This document shows, piece by piece, positions 5,988-7,242 of a DNA stretch of 7,242 nucleotides. The translations under genes and the position numbers were made by a program. The notes under the pieces were generated by a model that had not been told where the DNA came from, made no database searches, and worked only from the letters and a program-made list of their open reading frames with translations. Numbering within the stretch: the first letter of the stretch is position 1; every line of letters starts with the position of its first letter. Source of the stretch: SOIA01 sp050116035 (lineage in GTDB: Bacteria; Acidobacteriota; Aminicenantia; Aminicenantales; Aminicenantaceae); contig JASFPJ010000161.1 of the NCBI GenBank assembly GCA_050116035.1, positions 1 through 7,242 on the forward strand. Reading direction: 5' to 3'.

Positions 5988-6560
5988 CTACTGCTTTTTT
6001 TTGAACATCTTGAGTATGAGCCAGGCTCCAAAAACCAGTCCAGTCACCATATTCAAAATGGCCAATAATCTGACAAGACCACCCAAAACAGTATCTGAAT
6101 TGAGCAGCCCCAGTTTTCCGAGCAGATAATTCCAATCGTGTATGATCTCTTCTCCGCCAAAAGGAGTGACTAAGGGAAGCGCCATTGCCCTGGCATCAGC
6201 CATGTACCCAGCCACGCTGAAAAGATTCGTGCCCATCCAGCAGAAAGAGACAGTAAAGGCAAAGTAATCTCTCTGTTTGTAAAACATGAAAAAAGAGATC
6301 GAGGGAACCAGCAATTGAGCTATCGTCCCACCGGCCACCATGAGGAATTGACCTAGGGGAGAAAATATCAGGTGACCGAGTTCATGGATTCCCAGATTCA
6401 ACGGCTTGAAAATGCTTTGATACATGGGGTCCCCAATGTGTCTTAAAAAAATATAGAATAAAAATAACCAGAGTATTAAACGCAAGGGAGCAAACTTATC
6501 CTCTGCCCACTCAGAGGCTTCATGAAGAAATCCTCTTAGCCAGTCTTTTATCCTGGACAT
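5988..6560 (-). CDS. Small integral-membrane HExxH protein, M50B-like putative metalloprotease
   Basis: A 190-residue polytopic membrane protein with H59-E-L-G-H63, the zinc-binding HExxH motif, lying next to a hydrophobic stretch. Membrane segments are likely at about 26-41, 64-94 (probably a hairpin or two segments), 99-119 and 158-184; the C-terminus is basic (K-K-K-Q). A G-G-x-x-x-Q-L-x-x-P pattern (77-86) follows the HELGH helix, as in M50-type site-2-protease relatives. Later motifs M-G-T-N (109-112), Y-M-A-D-A-R (119-124) and H-D-W-N-Y-L-L (141-147) offer D122 or D142 as a third zinc ligand (inference). M50 enzymes cleave membrane proteins within the bilayer; this one has no PDZ domain and no known substrate nearby, so a non-proteolytic role is possible. 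The ATG at 6560 has no clear Shine-Dalgarno, unlike its neighbours, and an in-frame stop at 6579-6581 rules out a much longer start. It is convergent with the GH109-like gene and divergent from the DUF885-like gene. Confidence -1.
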   Translation of the reverse strand: MSRIKDWLRGFLHEASEWAEDKFAPLRLILWLFLFYIFLRHIGDPMYQSIFKPLNLGIHELGHLIFSPLGQFLMVAGGTIAQLLVPSISFFMFYKQRDYFAFTVSFCWMGTNLFSVAGYMADARAMALPLVTPFGGEEIIHDWNYLLGKLGLLNSDTVLGGLVRLLAILNMVTGLVFGAWLILKMFKKKQ

Positions 6561-6610
6561 TGTTCTATCAAAAAAAATTCATTTCAAGGAGCTGCAGGAT
6601 TGAGAGAGAC

Positions 6611-6639
6611 ATCATAAACTCTTTTTTTTAAGAAAGCAA
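6611..6639 (-). promoter_or_regulatory. Candidate promoter of the HELGH membrane protein gene
   Basis: On the minus strand TTGCTT (6634-6639) and TATGAT (6611-6616, five of six) are 17 bases apart. The spacer contains an A8 tract. The leader would be about 45 nt and lacks an obvious ribosome-binding site. Confidence -1.
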
Positions 6640-6670
6640 AAGATTACAATAGCATCCGCTTCTGAACGAG

Positions 6671-6699
6671 TTGACTCTCTCCTCTTCAGTTGATATCTT
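6671..6699 (+). promoter_or_regulatory. Candidate extended -10 promoter of the DUF885-like gene
   Basis: TTGACT (6671-6676, five of six) is followed after 17 bases by TATCTT (6694-6699, four of six), preceded by TGA, an extended -10 (TGn) motif. The start near 6706 gives a leader of about 78 nt that includes the GGAGG at 6773-6777. Confidence -1.
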
Positions 6700-6783
6700 T
6701 GTGCCGAATTATAGGAAGTATATCTCAGACAGTCACAATCTTGTCACGATTCAGCTGTGCCTTTATAAGGATGGAGGGCAAAG

Positions 6784-7242
6784 ATGAAAACTCGATTATT
6801 CTGGCATCTGAGCCTTATTCTGTTGCTTTTTATATCTTGCAGCGTGGATGCTGGGCGTGCTGCAAGAATCAGCGACCTCTGCAATGAGTACATTGAAGCC
6901 TGGAAACAGTTTTATCCCTCACAGGCTTTTTCTCGCGGTTTTCTCGATTCCATATTTAACTATGAAGACTATTCGAAAGAGTGCATAACAAACTGGTTGA
7001 CCTTCAATAAGAAAAAACTTGCAGTCATTTCCCAGCAGGAATCAAGCCTGGACTTGCAGGATAGAATCGATGCCCGGTTGCTCAGGATACAGATACAATC
7101 TGAAATAGACAAATGGGAGAATGAGGCTCCCCACAAGAATTCTCCAGCTCTGTACTCTAGATCCATCTCTCAAGCTGTCCGCGGAGTGCTGACTTCAGAA
7201 CTTCTCACGCCCGGAGAAAAGGTTAGAATCGTCCTCAGCCGG
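6784..7242 (+). CDS. DUF885-like lipoprotein, N-terminal part (partial, 3' end missing)
   Basis: The frame is open from the ATG at 6784 to the right edge (153 codons). GGAGG (6773-6777) lies six bases upstream and fixes the start. Residues 1-18 form a signal sequence (K2, R4, then hydrophobic 9-17) ending in F-I-S-C19, an acceptable lipobox, so the mature protein should be a lipoprotein anchored through C19; S20 does not suggest inner-membrane retention. From residue 29 the sequence is helical and follows the pattern of DUF885 N-termini: L-x-x-E-Y-I-E-A-W (32-40), P-S-Q-A-F-S-R-G (44-51), S-L-D-L-Q-D-R-I-D-A (90-99), S-E-I-D-K-W (108-113), N-S-P-A-L-Y (121-126) and E-K-V-R-I-V-L-S-R at the edge. 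Some DUF885 proteins are distantly related to zinc carboxypeptidases of the M32/M3 type, with HExxH further downstream; that part is outside the window, so activity cannot be judged. The family call rests on recalled pattern, not on a search. Confidence -1.
   Translation, partial: MKTRLFWHLSLILLLFISCSVDAGRAARISDLCNEYIEAWKQFYPSQAFSRGFLDSIFNYEDYSKECITNWLTFNKKKLAVISQQESSLDLQDRIDARLLRIQIQSEIDKWENEAPHKNSPALYSRSISQAVRGVLTSELLTPGEKVRIVLSR

Noticed and set aside
6741..6769. TTGTCA-17-TATAAG, a good sigma70-like promoter on the plus strand
   Set aside because: Transcription would start near 6776, inside the Shine-Dalgarno of the DUF885-like gene, so it is unlikely to be the main promoter; the one at 6671-6699 fits better.
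6690..6887. 65-codon plus-strand frame overlapping the start of the DUF885-like gene
   Set aside because: It is out of frame with a gene that has a good ribosome site, lipobox and family-like motifs.
1..7242. CRISPR array, tRNA, insertion sequence, toxin-antitoxin or phage defence genes
   Set aside because: No regularly spaced repeats, cloverleaf-like sequences, transposase motifs or small paired genes were seen on either strand.

Overview
The window is about 7.2 kb of bacterial chromosome-like DNA with moderate GC. It carries six protein genes and no RNA gene, transposase, phage gene or CRISPR array that I can see. Most genes start after a strong AGGAGG-type Shine-Dalgarno, and several gaps hold sigma70-like TTGACA/TATAAT boxes. 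The proteins carry gram-negative-style export signals (Tat twin arginine, AxA signal peptidase site, lipobox). Good Shine-Dalgarno sites and sigma70-like promoters argue against typical Bacteroidota. The mix of a Tat-exported GH109, a DUF885-type lipoprotein, an ASST-like propeller and a small secreted beta protein would suit an Acidobacteriota/Aminicenantes-like or Planctomycetes-like heterotroph, but this is a weak inference from gene content.

Layout. Positions 1-4252 hold three genes on the minus strand, in transcription order: a small secreted acidic beta-rich protein (3881-4252), an arylsulfotransferase-like six-bladed propeller (2445-3734) and a large membrane-anchored PQQ-type propeller that ends in an ankyrin repeat and runs off the left edge (<1-2241). 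A 218-bp divergent promoter region separates them from a plus-strand GH109-family (Gfo/Idh/MocA fold) alpha-N-acetylgalactosaminidase-like enzyme with a Tat signal (4471-5850). This gene converges on a small integral-membrane HELGH (M50B-like) putative metalloprotease on the minus strand (5988-6560); the gap between them holds three hairpins. A second divergent promoter region (6561-6783) leads to a plus-strand lipoprotein resembling DUF885 proteins, cut by the right edge (6784->7242).

How they work together. Every product is predicted to be exported or membrane bound; none looks cytosolic. The GH109-like enzyme and the ASST-like protein both belong to families acting outside the cytoplasm on sugar or sulfate-ester chemistry, so processing of a sulfated or amino-sugar glycan is a possible shared theme. 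Neither substrate nor operon structure can be proved here. The genes lie in at least four transcription units, so a functional link between the left cluster, the protease and the DUF885-like protein is not established. The most unusual items are the propeller-ankyrin fusion and the palindromic -10 box between the divergent genes.
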